Below are positions 39,382-48,269 of a stretch of 64,000 nucleotides of DNA, in pieces. The stretch lies in contig JAUYMS010000019.1 of assembly GCA_030698625.1 (NCBI GenBank), positions 55,862 through 119,861 of the forward strand, read 5' to 3'. Each line of letters starts with the position of its first letter. Within the stretch, counting starts at the first letter, position 1. The notes beneath the pieces are model-generated. The model had not been told where the DNA came from. It did no database searches and worked only from the letters and a program-made list of their open reading frames with translations. The DNA is from Candidatus Omnitrophota bacterium. GTDB taxonomy: Bacteria; Omnitrophota; Omnitrophia; Omnitrophales; Aquincolibacteriaceae. The position numbers and the translations under genes were made by a program.

Positions 39382-41121
39382 ATGAAAATCCGTAAGTCCA
39401 AGTCCAGAAAGGGACCTTCGAAGAAGAAGGCACATCGATCTATGAGCCAAGTCGCTACCAGCGCCCCCAAGAGAAAAGTTACATTAGGAAAAACCAAGGT
39501 CAACAAGGTCAAAAGCCCCCCAATCTCCGGCACAGCGAATGATAACGGGGGCCTGCAGAAGGTCCTGAGCAAGCTCGTAACGGTGGGTAAGAAGAAGGGG
39601 ATGGTTACTAAGGACGAGATTCAGAAGGCGTTGCCGCCAAAGCTTTCATCTCAGAAGCGCGTAGACGAACTTATTGAACTTCTAGCTAAGAAGAAGATTG
39701 ATGTTTCGAAGTCCAGACCCGCGGGACAGGAGAAGAGCGCCCAACCGAAGCCTGCAGAAACAAAGAAAAGTGCCACAGCGGCAAAGGGTGTTAAAGGCAT
39801 TAAGCGCACTGTCGAAGACGGCTACGACCGCGTTCGCATGGATGATCCTGTTCGCATGTACCTGCGCCAGATGGGGCAGATTCCCCTTTTAACCCGCCAG
39901 GAGGAAATTGATCTGGCGAAGCGTATTGAGCAGCGAGAAGCTGACCTCAAAATAGCCGTTTACCAAACGAAGGCGGCTCGCTACGAGGTTCTCGAACTCT
40001 CCAAGAAGATGCTTTCCGGCGAAGTCAATCTGGAATCCATCATTGATGAGGACCAGGAATCCAAGATTAATCTTACCAAGCGCAAGCTTAAGAATCTCGT
40101 GCGCCGTTTGCAGGCCTCGCGTAAAAATGCGAAGCTTGTGGAACTCCTCATGGAATTCAACCTGAACGTAGCGATTGTCGAGAAGCTCCTCGCTAATCTG
40201 CGAGGCAAGATTCAGGAGTTGAAAAAGAATCGCGAAGCGATTGAACGGTTACGGCGTAAGAGTGTTCGCGGGAAGATCGGGGAACTTGAAGAACGCAACC
40301 GCGAGCTTCTTAAAGAGCTTGGAGAGACCGAGAAAAAAGTTCAAGATCACTTTAAGCAAATTGCCAAGAGGGAAAAAGAACTGACCAAGGCTAAAAAGGC
40401 CCTGGTGGCGGCAAATCTTCGGTTGGTCGTCAGTATTGCTAAAAAATATACGAATCGCGGCCTTTCTTTTTTGGATCTTATCCAAGAGGGGAATATCGGT
40501 CTGATGAAGGCTGTGGACAAATTCGAATATAAGCGCGGATACAAGTTCTCAACTTACGCGACCTGGTGGATTCGTCAGGCGATTACGCGGTCGATCGCCG
40601 ATCAGGCAAGAACGATTCGTATTCCGGTGCATATGATCGAGACGATCAATAAATTCTTTCGCGCATCCCGGCATTTGGTGCAAGAGACCGGGCGAGAACC
40701 GACCCCCGAAGAAGTTGCGCATGTTATGAAGATGCCCGTTGATAAGGTTAAGGGTATCTTAAAGATTGCACAGGAGCCCATTAGTCTACAGACTCCGATC
40801 GGTGACGACGGTGACACAAGCTTCGGAGACTTTATTGAAGATAAATCCGCGGTTTCGCCTGCGAATGCAACTGCCTACAGTATGTTGAAAGAGCAGATGG
40901 ATGGCGTCCTTCTGACCTTAACGGAGCGTGAAGAGAAGGTCCTTCGGCTGCGGTTCGGCATTGGAGACGGATATCCCCGCACGCTGGAAGAGGTCGGGCA
41001 AATTTTTAACGTGACACGAGAGCGCGTGCGTCAGATTGAAGCCAAGGCCCTCCGCAAGCTTCGTCATCCGACGCGAGCCCGAAAGCTTAAAAACTTCCTG
41101 GAAGTTAAACTTAGCGACTAG
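39382..41121 (+). CDS. rpoD: RNA polymerase primary sigma factor (sigma-70)
   Basis: A 579-residue housekeeping sigma factor. Residues about 1-58 are a Lys/Arg-rich extension. Residues about 60-110 resemble region 1.1 ([14 protein letters not shown]). [21 protein letters not shown] is region 1.2. [28 protein letters not shown] is region 2.1-2.2 and [15 protein letters not shown] region 2.3-2.4, which melts the -10 box. Region 3 contains EPTPEEVA. Region 4 ends with the [11 protein letters not shown] and [17 protein letters not shown] helix-turn-helix that reads the -35 box. A sizeable non-conserved coiled-coil-like block lies between regions 1.2 and 2. The promoters I list match the consensus such a factor recognises. 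Confidence 0.96.
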   Translation: MKIRKSKSRKGPSKKKAHRSMSQVATSAPKRKVTLGKTKVNKVKSPPISGTANDNGGLQKVLSKLVTVGKKKGMVTKDEIQKALPPKLSSQKRVDELIELLAKKKIDVSKSRPAGQEKSAQPKPAETKKSATAAKGVKGIKRTVEDGYDRVRMDDPVRMYLRQMGQIPLLTRQEEIDLAKRIEQREADLKIAVYQTKAARYEVLELSKKMLSGEVNLESIIDEDQESKINLTKRKLKNLVRRLQASRKNAKLVELLMEFNLNVAIVEKLLANLRGKIQELKKNREAIERLRRKSVRGKIGELEERNRELLKELGETEKKVQDHFKQIAKREKELTKAKKALVAANLRLVVSIAKKYTNRGLSFLDLIQEGNIGLMKAVDKFEYKRGYKFSTYATWWIRQAITRSIADQARTIRIPVHMIETINKFFRASRHLVQETGREPTPEEVAHVMKMPVDKVKGILKIAQEPISLQTPIGDDGDTSFGDFIEDKSAVSPANATAYSMLKEQMDGVLLTLTEREEKVLRLRFGIGDGYPRTLEEVGQIFNVTRERVRQIEAKALRKLRHPTRARKLKNFLEVKLSD

Positions 41122-41166
41122 TCTTAAGCCAGCCAAAGAAGAGCCAGCACAGCCTTGGGGACCTCA

Positions 41167-41568
41167 GTGAAGAAACGGTTGCTCATCATTCAGGATGAGC
41201 ACGACCTCTGTGAAATCTTCAGGACAAAATTCCAAAAAATAGGTATCGATGTTTCGGTTGCCCATGATGGCAGGGAGGGTTTTGCCTCTTTGCTGAGTCG
41301 CCGCCCTGACGGTATCCTCTTAGACATTCGTATGAGGGAGGGCGACGATGGGATCACCTTCCTGCGGAGACTTCGAAGGCATCGAGATGAGGCCGAAGGT
41401 TCCGGTTTGGGCGTTCATAAGATTCCCGTCTTGGTGATTACAGCCGGCGATGAGCGGATGAAACCCGTCTTTGAAGCGGAGGGGATCAGCGGTTATGTGA
41501 CGATGCCCTTTGATTCTCGGGACCTTAGCGAGCAAGTCGTCCGGTTATTATCTTCAGAGGGCCCGTAG
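41167..41568 (+). CDS. Stand-alone receiver-domain protein with altered switch residue
   Basis: A 133-residue CheY-like receiver without an output domain. D10 and E11 form the acidic pair, D53 in ILLDIRM is the phosphorylation site, and T92 in VITAGD is the switch Thr. The normally invariant lysine (KPF in nearly all receivers) is methionine 113 (YVTMPF), so phosphorylation chemistry may be altered. I chose GTG 41167 behind GGGG; TTG 41155 is possible. Its stop codon TAG (41566-41568) lies inside the following tRNA gene. No histidine kinase is nearby. It may be a tail gene of the dnaG-rpoD operon. Confidence 0.82.
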   Translation: MKKRLLIIQDEHDLCEIFRTKFQKIGIDVSVAHDGREGFASLLSRRPDGILLDIRMREGDDGITFLRRLRRHRDEAEGSGLGVHKIPVLVITAGDERMKPVFEAEGISGYVTMPFDSRDLSEQVVRLLSSEGP

Positions 41569-41632
41569 CTCAGTCGGTTAGAGCAGTCGACTCATAATCG
41601 ATTGGTCCCTGGTTCGAGTCCAGGCGGGCCCA
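41559..41632 (+). tRNA. tRNA with anticodon CAT, probably tRNA-Ile2
   Basis: A complete cloverleaf of 74 bases. The acceptor arms GGGCCCG and CGGGCCC pair fully, and the D arm GCTC/GAGC and T arm (CCTGG-TTCGAGT-CCAGG) are regular. The anticodon stem is GTCGA/TCGAT with loop CTCATAA, so the anticodon is CAT. The stem and variable region (CTCATAATCG, TTGGTC) resemble the minor isoleucine tRNA, whose C34 is changed to lysidine by TilS, more than elongator tRNA-Met, but the two cannot be split with certainty. The 3' CCA is not encoded. The first ten bases overlap the receiver gene. Confidence 0.88.
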
Positions 41633-41932
41633 CTCATCAACCCGCTCCTTTCAAAATTGTAATTCCTTACATTTTTGTTGCGGACTGAGCCGCAGAATCG
41701 TACACTGTTGCACAATTGCAGCCATAAGAATAGAATTCAAGAGTTGGCACGCAATTTGTAAGTGAGTAAGAGAATGGTTTTCATGCAGGATGCGTCGAGA
41801 AAGCACACACTATCTAGCACAAAGTTTGTTGTAGACAGGTACCACGAACAAATTATAATGTCGCCTGAAAGCTTAGGAAATTACGGATTATATTTTCACA
41901 TTGATTAAACAAACCACCCCAAGGGAGGAATT
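41633..41932 (+). promoter_or_regulatory. Intergenic region with porin promoter
   Basis: A 300-base, AT-rich gap without a gene. Near its end is a good promoter: TAGACA at 41832-41837 and TATAAT at 41854-41859, 16 bases apart, giving a leader of about 65 bases and a GGGAGG ribosome site before the porin ATG. I see no terminator after the tRNA and no other recognisable element. Confidence 0.6.
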
Positions 41933-43219
41933 ATGAAGATCGGATCGTTGAAATTCATCGGTCTCTTAGTGGCTGCTGTTTTATTGGTTGCAAGCAGCGC
42001 TTATGCCGATGAGAGCGCCGTTGCTGGTATGCAGAATGAAATTAAGGCCCTTAACAAAAGACTCGCAGCTCTGGAGGGTCAGTTAGTCTCCGTGGAGAGC
42101 CGTGTATCAAAGCCAGCGATTGCGCACCCGGGGCACGCAGCACCGGAAGGAACAGGTGCTTGGCTTCGCGATACTGAAGTCGGCGGATACGTGGAAGTTC
42201 AATACAACAACAACCTTACGGGTTCACGCAGTGCCCCGGCGGGTGGTAACACTGCCCGTACCTTTGACAACGACACCGATTCTTTTACCGTGAATGCCGT
42301 CGAATTGAACTTCACGAAAGAAGCCGACCCCGATGGTGGTGCTGGTTTCCGCTTCGATCTCGCTTTTGGTGAAGATACCGGCGTCGTAATTGCTGACGGA
42401 TTAGCCGGTGACAGCGTCGATCTCCAACAGGCATACGTCGAATATGTTCAGCCTCTCAGTTTCTGGGCTGACAGTGATGTCTTGCCGGATACAGTCAAAT
42501 TGACTGCCGGTCGCTTTGTCACCTTAGCCGGTGCGGAAGTCATCGAAGGCCCGGATAACTGGAACATCTCCAGGTCGCTTGCTTTTGGTCTGGCCATTCC
42601 GTTTGTGCACACCGGTGTGCGCGCTAACTTCGGGCTGTTTAATGATTATTTTGACGTGTACTTAGGGTGGAACAACGGGTGGGATGTGCCTGTGGATTCC
42701 AATACGTACAAGACTCTGGAAGCAGCAGTGGGTTGGAGTCCGATGGAAAACGTATCCTTGTTTCACGCTCTGTACTACGGTCCTGAAACGGCCGCAACCA
42801 ACGGCCACAAGAGAACGGTCGTTTCTAACGTGCTGACTTGGGATGTCAATGACAAGCTTTCTTTCATGGCTGACATTGACTTCGGTTATGAGCGGCGTTT
42901 TATCGGATCTGTGGGCGCCGATGCTGAAAATGCGTCGTGGCAGGCTTATGCCGGATATACTCGCTACCAGTTCACGGATAAGTTTGCGGTTGCAGCTCGC
43001 GCCGAAACTTTCCGTAACGGCGGTGAGAGAAACCGGACAGCCGGATTCCCTGAGCCGACGGATGCTCTTTGGGAAGCCACGCTTACGGCAGAATATAGGC
43101 TCACTGACAACATGCTTGCCCGCCTCGAGTACCGTCGCGACAAGTCTGAGTCGGATGATACCTTTAACGGAGATAGCCATCAGTCGATTATCGGCGGCCA
43201 GGTAATCTACGTTATCTAA
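41933..43219 (+). CDS. Outer-membrane porin-like beta-barrel
   Basis: A 428-residue exported protein. Residues 1-25 form a Sec signal peptide ending SSAYADES. Residues about 30-60 are a short coiled coil (MQNEIKALNKRLAALEGQLVSVESRV), perhaps a periplasmic trimerisation helix. Residues about 85-428 alternate in beta-barrel style with many aromatic and Asn/Asp turns (YVEVQYNNNL, FRFDLAFGED, GGYVEVQ-type strands) and end in a terminal strand GGQVIYVI. It looks like the bbp2/OmpL-like putative porins. A strong promoter precedes it and a strong terminator follows, so it is a single, probably abundant transcript. Confidence 0.83.
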   Translation: MKIGSLKFIGLLVAAVLLVASSAYADESAVAGMQNEIKALNKRLAALEGQLVSVESRVSKPAIAHPGHAAPEGTGAWLRDTEVGGYVEVQYNNNLTGSRSAPAGGNTARTFDNDTDSFTVNAVELNFTKEADPDGGAGFRFDLAFGEDTGVVIADGLAGDSVDLQQAYVEYVQPLSFWADSDVLPDTVKLTAGRFVTLAGAEVIEGPDNWNISRSLAFGLAIPFVHTGVRANFGLFNDYFDVYLGWNNGWDVPVDSNTYKTLEAAVGWSPMENVSLFHALYYGPETAATNGHKRTVVSNVLTWDVNDKLSFMADIDFGYERRFIGSVGADAENASWQAYAGYTRYQFTDKFAVAARAETFRNGGERNRTAGFPEPTDALWEATLTAEYRLTDNMLARLEYRRDKSESDDTFNGDSHQSIIGGQVIYVI

Positions 43220-43251
43220 GGTAATAAATTAGGAGTACTTAGTAGCATTAC

Positions 43252-43324
43252 GGCCCCGGTCTCTGTTGCCTCCCTTGGTGACAAAGCGAACCTTAAAGGG
43301 TTCCTAGAGACCGGGGCCTATTTT
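43252..43324 (+). terminator. Intrinsic terminator after the porin gene
   Basis: GGCCCCGGTCTCT (43252-43264) pairs perfectly with AGAGACCGGGGCC (43306-43318), a 13-bp GC-rich stem, followed by TATTTTAT. The loop is unusually long, 41 bases, and can form a smaller CCCTT/AAGGG stem. It should stop porin transcription efficiently. Confidence 0.78.
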
Positions 43325-43377
43325 ATCTTGACGTAGACCTTCCTTAAAAGTAGACTGATCTCTCTTCGAGATAAACC

Positions 43378-43725
43378 ATGATACGTCCTCAACTTATACT
43401 AACTCTGGTCATAACGCTTCTGGCAGTCTCTTGTGCTCGCCAATCCCAGTCTTTTTACTTTGGGACGTACTCGGATGCAGAGGACCATTACCGCAAGGGC
43501 GAGTACGCGAAAGCGATTAAGAAGTATGAGGAATATATAGACAATAATCCGGCCGGAAATCTCGCCGTGATAGCCAGTTTTTATACCGCAAAGAGTTATA
43601 GGGCCATTGGGGAAACTGAGAAGGCTAAGGACTATTTTCGCCGTATCGCGGAGAACCATCCCTCGCTGGTGTGGGCTGACTTCTCAAAGACTCAGCTGCA
43701 AGAGCTGGATCAGCCTGTTAGCTAG
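43378..43725 (+). CDS. Small TPR lipoprotein
   Basis: A 115-residue lipoprotein: signal LILTLVITLLAVSC with the lipid-accepting Cys at about 19. The mature part is one and a half tetratricopeptide repeats (DAEDHYRKGEYAKAIKKYEEYIDNNP, then ASFYTAKSYRAIGETEKAKDYFRRI), resembling a minimal YbgF/BamD-like scaffold. It probably sits in the outer or inner membrane and binds a partner protein. It stands alone between the porin terminator and the RNase P RNA gene. Confidence 0.75.
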   Translation: MIRPQLILTLVITLLAVSCARQSQSFYFGTYSDAEDHYRKGEYAKAIKKYEEYIDNNPAGNLAVIASFYTAKSYRAIGETEKAKDYFRRIAENHPSLVWADFSKTQLQELDQPVS

Positions 43726-43747
43726 GCGAGCAATTTGAGGTTAATCG

Positions 43748-44167
43748 CTCTTTGAAAGAATCCCTTCGGATGATCGCCAGCCACGCATGTGGTTGGAGGA
43801 AAGTCCGAGCTTCATAGGGTAGCGTAGTGGGTAATGCCCATCCCTTAGGTCCTCGAAAGGGGGCATGAGGCGGATTAGAGCCACAGAGACGAGTCTTCGC
43901 CACGTTTGTGGTGAAGGGTGAAACGCGGCAATCTCTACGTGAAGAAAGGCCGAATAGGACGAAATCCCGTTTAAGGGAGGGAGCGACCCGCTTCTTGTGA
44001 CACATAAAGACAGATTCGTCGGGTTGGCCGATTGAATTCTCAAGTGATTGGGAATCTAGACAGATGATCATCATCATCACGGGAAGTCGGAAAAGGCGGT
44101 AACCGCATTGCTGGCTTCGCCCTGATGAACAGAACTCGGCTTACAGAAGGGATTCTTTCAAAGACGG
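43748..44167 (+). ncRNA. rnpB: RNase P RNA (bacterial class A)
   Basis: The catalytic RNA that trims tRNA 5' ends. The two ends pair over 19 bases as helix P1 (43749-43767 with about 44147-44165). The conserved core GAGGAAAGTCC is at 43796-43806, and the partner ACAGAACTCGGCTTACAG is at 44130-44147, both hallmarks of rnpB. The internal GAAACGCGGCAA and AATAGGACGAAA segments also fit the class A fold. Total length of about 420 bases is normal. Ends are taken from the P1 helix and may be off by a few bases. The gene starts 22 bases after the TPR lipoprotein stop. Confidence 0.93.
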
Positions 44168-44182
44168 TAGCCTAGACGCCAC

Positions 44183-44211
44183 TTGACAGCAAGCGCAAAA
44201 GCATCTACCAT
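44183..44211 (+). promoter_or_regulatory. pyr operon promoter
   Basis: TTGACA at 44183-44188 and TACCAT at 44206-44211 with a 17-base spacer, directly after the rnpB 3' end. It would give a leader of about 130 bases before pyrR. The leader contains an ATCGGTG/CATCGAT hairpin (44245-44264) and then the terminator at 44309. Confidence 0.6.
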
Positions 44212-44308
44212 TGAGTCAATTAAGCCGTCAAGATTACCTTTTAAATCGGTGCTGTGACATCGATAAAGGCAGACAAATGAATCATATAAAATCTAGAAAG
44301 TCGTATGT

Positions 44309-44336
44309 GCCCCGTATACAGACGGGGCTTTTTTTT
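44309..44336 (+). terminator. Intrinsic terminator/attenuator in the pyr leader
   Basis: GCCCCGT and ACGGGGC form a 7-bp stem with a six-base loop (44309-44328), followed by eight T. It lies 13 bases before the pyrR ATG at 44350 and downstream of the promoter at 44183, so transcription of the pyr operon must pass it. That position matches PyrR-controlled attenuators. I could not find the standard PyrR-binding loop, so it might instead just end rnpB transcription. Confidence 0.7.
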
Positions 44337-44349
44337 GCCTACTGATACC

Positions 44350-44889
44350 ATGGGAATAGCAGAGAAACTCATTCTGGATGAACAGGGAATTCACCGGGCG
44401 GTGGTGAGAGTGGCCCACGAGGTCCTCGAGCGCAACGGGGGTACCGAGAAATTAGCCCTCGTGGGCATTCGCACACGTGGTGTGCACCTTGCTGAGCGAC
44501 TTCGTCAGGAAATTCAAGCCATAGAAGGAGTCCAAGTGCCCTTGGGGATGCTGGATATTACTCTCTATCGTGATGACCTGCAGGAAATAGGTCCGAAACC
44601 TGCGGTTGGACAGACTGAAATCTCTTTTGACCTTAACGGTAAAATTCTTGTCCTGGTCGATGACGTTTTGTTTACCGGTAGAACGATACGTGCCGCACTG
44701 GATGCGCTCATCGATTTCGGGAGGCCTCTAGCCATACAACTCGCCGTATTGATCGACCGCGGGCATCGTGAACTGCCAATTAAAGCAGACTATGTGGGCA
44801 AAAATGTTCCGACTCATCGCGATGAAGAGGTTATTCTGAGACTCAAGGAAAAGGACGGCAAAGATGAAGTCGTTGTGGTGAAAAGGTAA
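44350..44889 (+). CDS. pyrR: Pyr operon regulator / uracil phosphoribosyltransferase
   Basis: A 179-residue PyrR. The N-terminus [22 protein letters not shown] aligns with the family, [15 protein letters not shown] follows, [19 protein letters not shown] is the PRPP-binding loop, and [16 protein letters not shown] is diagnostic. In many bacteria it binds mRNA with UMP to end transcription of pyr genes and has weak UPRTase activity. The start is uncertain: ATG 44350 fits the protein but lacks a ribosome site, since the upstream bases are the terminator's T-tract. ATG 44305 in the same frame would add 15 residues translated from the terminator hairpin. It overlaps pyrB by one base. Confidence 0.9.
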   Translation: MGIAEKLILDEQGIHRAVVRVAHEVLERNGGTEKLALVGIRTRGVHLAERLRQEIQAIEGVQVPLGMLDITLYRDDLQEIGPKPAVGQTEISFDLNGKILVLVDDVLFTGRTIRAALDALIDFGRPLAIQLAVLIDRGHRELPIKADYVGKNVPTHRDEEVILRLKEKDGKDEVVVVKR

Positions 44890-45851
44890 TGGTGGATAAG
44901 GAAGTGAAGTGGACTCGGAAAGATTTGCTGGGCCTTCGGGACCTTTCGGCAGAAGAGATTAAGCTGGTTCTTGATACCGCGAAATCCTTTCACGAAGTTT
45001 CTCTGCGCGCTGTGAAGAAGGTTCCTGCGCTGAGGGGGCGTACGGTGGCAAACCTTTTCTTTGAGCCGAGTACCCGAACCAGGATTTCCTTTGAATTGGC
45101 CGAGAAACGGTTGAGCGCTGACACGATCCATGTTGCGCACGCGACGGCAAGTTTTGTGAAGGGTGAGACGCTGAAGGATGCGGTTAGAAACATCGAAGCG
45201 CTCCAGCTAAATATCGTTGTGATGAGACATAGTTCTTCGGGCGCTCCGCATCGCTTGGCTCATAATATCAAAGCCAGCATTATCAATGCGGGGGACGGTA
45301 TCAATGAACACCCGACGCAGGCATTGCTGGACATGTTCACGATTCGAGAGAAGAAGGGGGCCTTGAAGGGGCTGAATGTAAGCTTTGTCGGTGATATTTT
45401 GCACAGTCGCGTGGCTCGATCAAATATCTGGGGGTTGACTAAGATGGGCGCGAATGTGACGGTCTGTGGTCCAAAGACCCTCTTACCGCCCGGGTTAAGT
45501 GATATGGGGGTGCGTGTGACGACCCGTCTTGCAGATGCTGTGAAGGATGCCGACGTGATCAATCTCTTGCGCATTCAAATGGAGCGCCAGGAAGAACCGT
45601 TTTTCCCCAGCGTTCGCGAATATGCAACCGCGTATCAAATTAACCGTGACATTCTAAAGAAGGCAAAAGAGGACGTCATAATCATGCACCCGGGTCCCGT
45701 CAATCGTGGGATTGAGATTACCAGCGACGTCGTAGATGGGCCGTATTCGGTGATCTTAAACCAAGTCACTAATGGGCTAGCGGTACGCATGGCAGTTCTT
45801 TATTTGATTTCTGGGATTCCACAGGTAAGCACAACTGAGGAGGTCACGTGA
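44889..45851 (+). CDS. pyrB: Aspartate carbamoyltransferase catalytic subunit
   Basis: A 320-residue enzyme for the committed step of pyrimidine synthesis, joining carbamoyl phosphate and aspartate. [13 protein letters not shown] is the carbamoyl-phosphate-binding motif, [14 protein letters not shown] the second conserved site, and [12 protein letters not shown] the aspartate-side loop. No pyrI regulatory subunit is present. It overlaps pyrR (TAATG) and pyrC (four bases), so translation is probably coupled. Confidence 0.96.
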   Translation: MVDKEVKWTRKDLLGLRDLSAEEIKLVLDTAKSFHEVSLRAVKKVPALRGRTVANLFFEPSTRTRISFELAEKRLSADTIHVAHATASFVKGETLKDAVRNIEALQLNIVVMRHSSSGAPHRLAHNIKASIINAGDGINEHPTQALLDMFTIREKKGALKGLNVSFVGDILHSRVARSNIWGLTKMGANVTVCGPKTLLPPGLSDMGVRVTTRLADAVKDADVINLLRIQMERQEEPFFPSVREYATAYQINRDILKKAKEDVIIMHPGPVNRGIEITSDVVDGPYSVILNQVTNGLAVRMAVLYLISGIPQVSTTEEVT

Positions 45852-47122
45852 AGGTACTGATCCAAAATGCGCGGGTCGTAGATCCGGTCAACAACAGAGA
45901 CGGTGAGTCGGATGTCTTGATCGACGAAGGTAAGATTAGGAAGATCGGAAAAGCGGACAGGGACTCTGTGGATGAGATCATTCAAGGGAAGGGTTTGACG
46001 CTGATTCCGGGATTGATCGATCTGCATACCCATTTGCGTGAGCCCGGATTTGAGGCTAAGGAGACCATTCAGTCAGGAGCAAGGGCCGCCATTAGAGGAG
46101 GTTATGTTGCCTCTGTCTCTATGCCGAACACCGATCCGCCCTGTGATCATCAAAGCGTGATCGATAATATCGTGCGGCGTGCGCGGGAAGTGCCGTACAC
46201 GATCTTCCCATCCGGGACCATTACAAAAGGTCGCTTAGGTAAAGAACTCTCTGAAATGGCGGACCTGCTGCATGCAGGCATTGTCGCGGTGACCGATGAC
46301 GGCGACTGGGTGGCCGATTCGCTCGTGATGCGCCGCGCCATGGAGTATGCTTCAATGTTCGATCTGATTGTCATGAGTCACTGTGAAGACCGCCGCTTGG
46401 CGACTCATGGTGTTATGAACGAAGGCTATCACTCAACGGCGTTGGGTTTGAAGGGAATCCCAGCAGCAAGCGAAGACGTTGCTGTGGCGAGAGATATTGA
46501 GTTAGCGCGTCTGACCGGGGCGCGACTTCATGTGTGCCATGTCTCCACAGCGCGAGCCGTGGCATTGGTTGCCGCCGCGAAAGCAGAGGGGCTTTCTGTA
46601 ACCGCGGAGGTGACACCGCATCATCTTGTGCTAACTGACGCCGCGGTGGAAGGCTACAACACAAACCTGAAAATGAATCCGCCCCTGCGAACGGACAAAG
46701 ATGTTCTAGCCGTTCGCGCAGGGCTGAAGAGCGGTATTATCGACTGCGTTGCGACGGACCATGCGCCGCACACGCCGGAAGAAAAAATGCGCGAGTTCGA
46801 CGTTGCGCCTTTCGGCGTCATCGGTCTGGAAACCGCGCTGCCGGTCATCCTCACGGAATTTTTTCACGGCGAACAGTGGCCGCTCGAAAAAATTATCCGT
46901 GTCATGTCTTGCCGCCCGGCTGAAATCCTGAAACTAGATGCTTCGTTCGGTCAGCTGAAGGAAGGCGAGACGGCCAATCTGACACTCGTGGATTTGAATG
47001 AGGAGTGGAATGTGACCCTCGCGGACTTGCAATCTAAATCCCGTAATTCTTGTTTTCTAAAACGAAAACTTAAGGGAAGAATCAAAGCGACTGTATGTTC
47101 CGGGAAACTTTGGAAATACTAA
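45848..47122 (+). CDS. pyrC: Dihydroorotase (type I)
   Basis: A 424-residue zinc amidohydrolase of the class I dihydroorotase type, which closes carbamoyl aspartate to dihydroorotate. [10 protein letters not shown] carries the first HxH of the metal site, CHVSTA and [12 protein letters not shown] the later ligands. In some bacteria type I dihydroorotase binds PyrB. GTG start within the pyrB stop region. carA starts 15 bases after its stop. Confidence 0.95.
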   Translation: MKVLIQNARVVDPVNNRDGESDVLIDEGKIRKIGKADRDSVDEIIQGKGLTLIPGLIDLHTHLREPGFEAKETIQSGARAAIRGGYVASVSMPNTDPPCDHQSVIDNIVRRAREVPYTIFPSGTITKGRLGKELSEMADLLHAGIVAVTDDGDWVADSLVMRRAMEYASMFDLIVMSHCEDRRLATHGVMNEGYHSTALGLKGIPAASEDVAVARDIELARLTGARLHVCHVSTARAVALVAAAKAEGLSVTAEVTPHHLVLTDAAVEGYNTNLKMNPPLRTDKDVLAVRAGLKSGIIDCVATDHAPHTPEEKMREFDVAPFGVIGLETALPVILTEFFHGEQWPLEKIIRVMSCRPAEILKLDASFGQLKEGETANLTLVDLNEEWNVTLADLQSKSRNSCFLKRKLKGRIKATVCSGKLWKY

Positions 47123-47137
47123 AGGTGCGAGAATAAT

Positions 47138-48262
47138 ATGAAAGCGTGGTTGGCATTAGAAGACGGGGCATTTTTTGAAGGGCGTGGTTTCGGAGCCGAA
47201 GGCGAAGTGACCGGTGAGGTTGTATTTAATACGTCGCTGACCGGGTACCAGGAAATCCTCACAGATCCTTCCTACAAAGGGCAGATTGTTACCATGACCT
47301 ACCCGCATATCGGTAATTGCGGAATCAATGCTCAGGATGAAGAGTCAAGGCAGCCGTGGGTAGAAGGGTTTGTGATTAAAGAGTTGAGTCCCGTGGTGAG
47401 TAACTTCCGGTCCGAGATGTCTCTGGACGCCTATATGAAGAAACACAATAAGATCGGGATCCAGGGTATCGATACGCGCAAACTGGTGAGAGTATTGCGC
47501 GATCAGGGAGCCCAAAAGGGAGTTTTATCAACGGTAGATGGCGATCGGAAGCGCCTCGTCAGCAAGGCAAAAGAATCGCCCGGGCTCGTGGGTATGGACC
47601 TGGTAAAGGAAGTGACTTGTCGCGAACCCTATGAATTAGGGCAGGATTTATCGGAAGGCTACTCATGGGGATTGCCTCAGATAAGGACCCGGTACAAGAT
47701 CGCGGCGATCGATTCGGGAATCAAATTCAATATCCTGCGTAAACTGAAGCAGCACGGATTGGACACGACTGTCTACCCGGCGTCGACGAGTGCCGCAGAG
47801 ATCCTTAAGGGAAACCCTTCCGGCGTATTCTTATCCAACGGTCCCGGTGATCCTGCCTCAGTTCCTTACATGGTGGAGACCGTTCGTGAACTGATCGGAA
47901 AGGTTCCAATCTTTGGAATATGTTTTGGGCACCAGATTCTTGGCCAGGCCCTGGGCGGGGTGACATCCAAGCTCAAGTTTGGTCATCGCGGAGGCAATCA
48001 CCCTGTCATGGATCTAAGGACAGAAAAGATTGAAATCACATCGCAAAACCATGGATTTGTCGTTGATATCGATTCTCTGCAGGGCGGGGAAGTGGAACTG
48101 ACGCATATCAACTTGAATGACAAGACTCTCGAGGGGTTGCGGCACAAGAAGCACCCTCTGTTTTCCGTGCAGTATCACCCAGAGAATTCTCCCGGACCTC
48201 ACGACAGCGATTATCTGTTCGAACGGTTTTACCGACTAATCGAGGAGCCGGAAAGGGTATAG
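47138..48262 (+). CDS. carA: Carbamoyl-phosphate synthase small subunit
   Basis: A 374-residue glutaminase subunit that passes ammonia to CarB. The N-terminal domain opens [14 protein letters not shown] and has [16 protein letters not shown]. The C-terminal class I glutaminase has the nucleophile in [16 protein letters not shown] and the catalytic His in [14 protein letters not shown]. It precedes carB by 7 bases. Confidence 0.96.
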   Translation: MKAWLALEDGAFFEGRGFGAEGEVTGEVVFNTSLTGYQEILTDPSYKGQIVTMTYPHIGNCGINAQDEESRQPWVEGFVIKELSPVVSNFRSEMSLDAYMKKHNKIGIQGIDTRKLVRVLRDQGAQKGVLSTVDGDRKRLVSKAKESPGLVGMDLVKEVTCREPYELGQDLSEGYSWGLPQIRTRYKIAAIDSGIKFNILRKLKQHGLDTTVYPASTSAAEILKGNPSGVFLSNGPGDPASVPYMVETVRELIGKVPIFGICFGHQILGQALGGVTSKLKFGHRGGNHPVMDLRTEKIEITSQNHGFVVDIDSLQGGEVELTHINLNDKTLEGLRHKKHPLFSVQYHPENSPGPHDSDYLFERFYRLIEEPERV

Positions 48263-48269
48263 GACTCAG

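Noticed and set aside
41559..41632. tRNA called as elongator tRNA-Met
   Set aside because: Possible, since the anticodon is CAT, but the anticodon stem and variable region look more like the minor tRNA-Ile; left as probable Ile2.
43718..44080. Minus-strand open frames across the RNase P RNA gene
   Set aside because: The region is explained by the rnpB fold; the frames are antisense chance.
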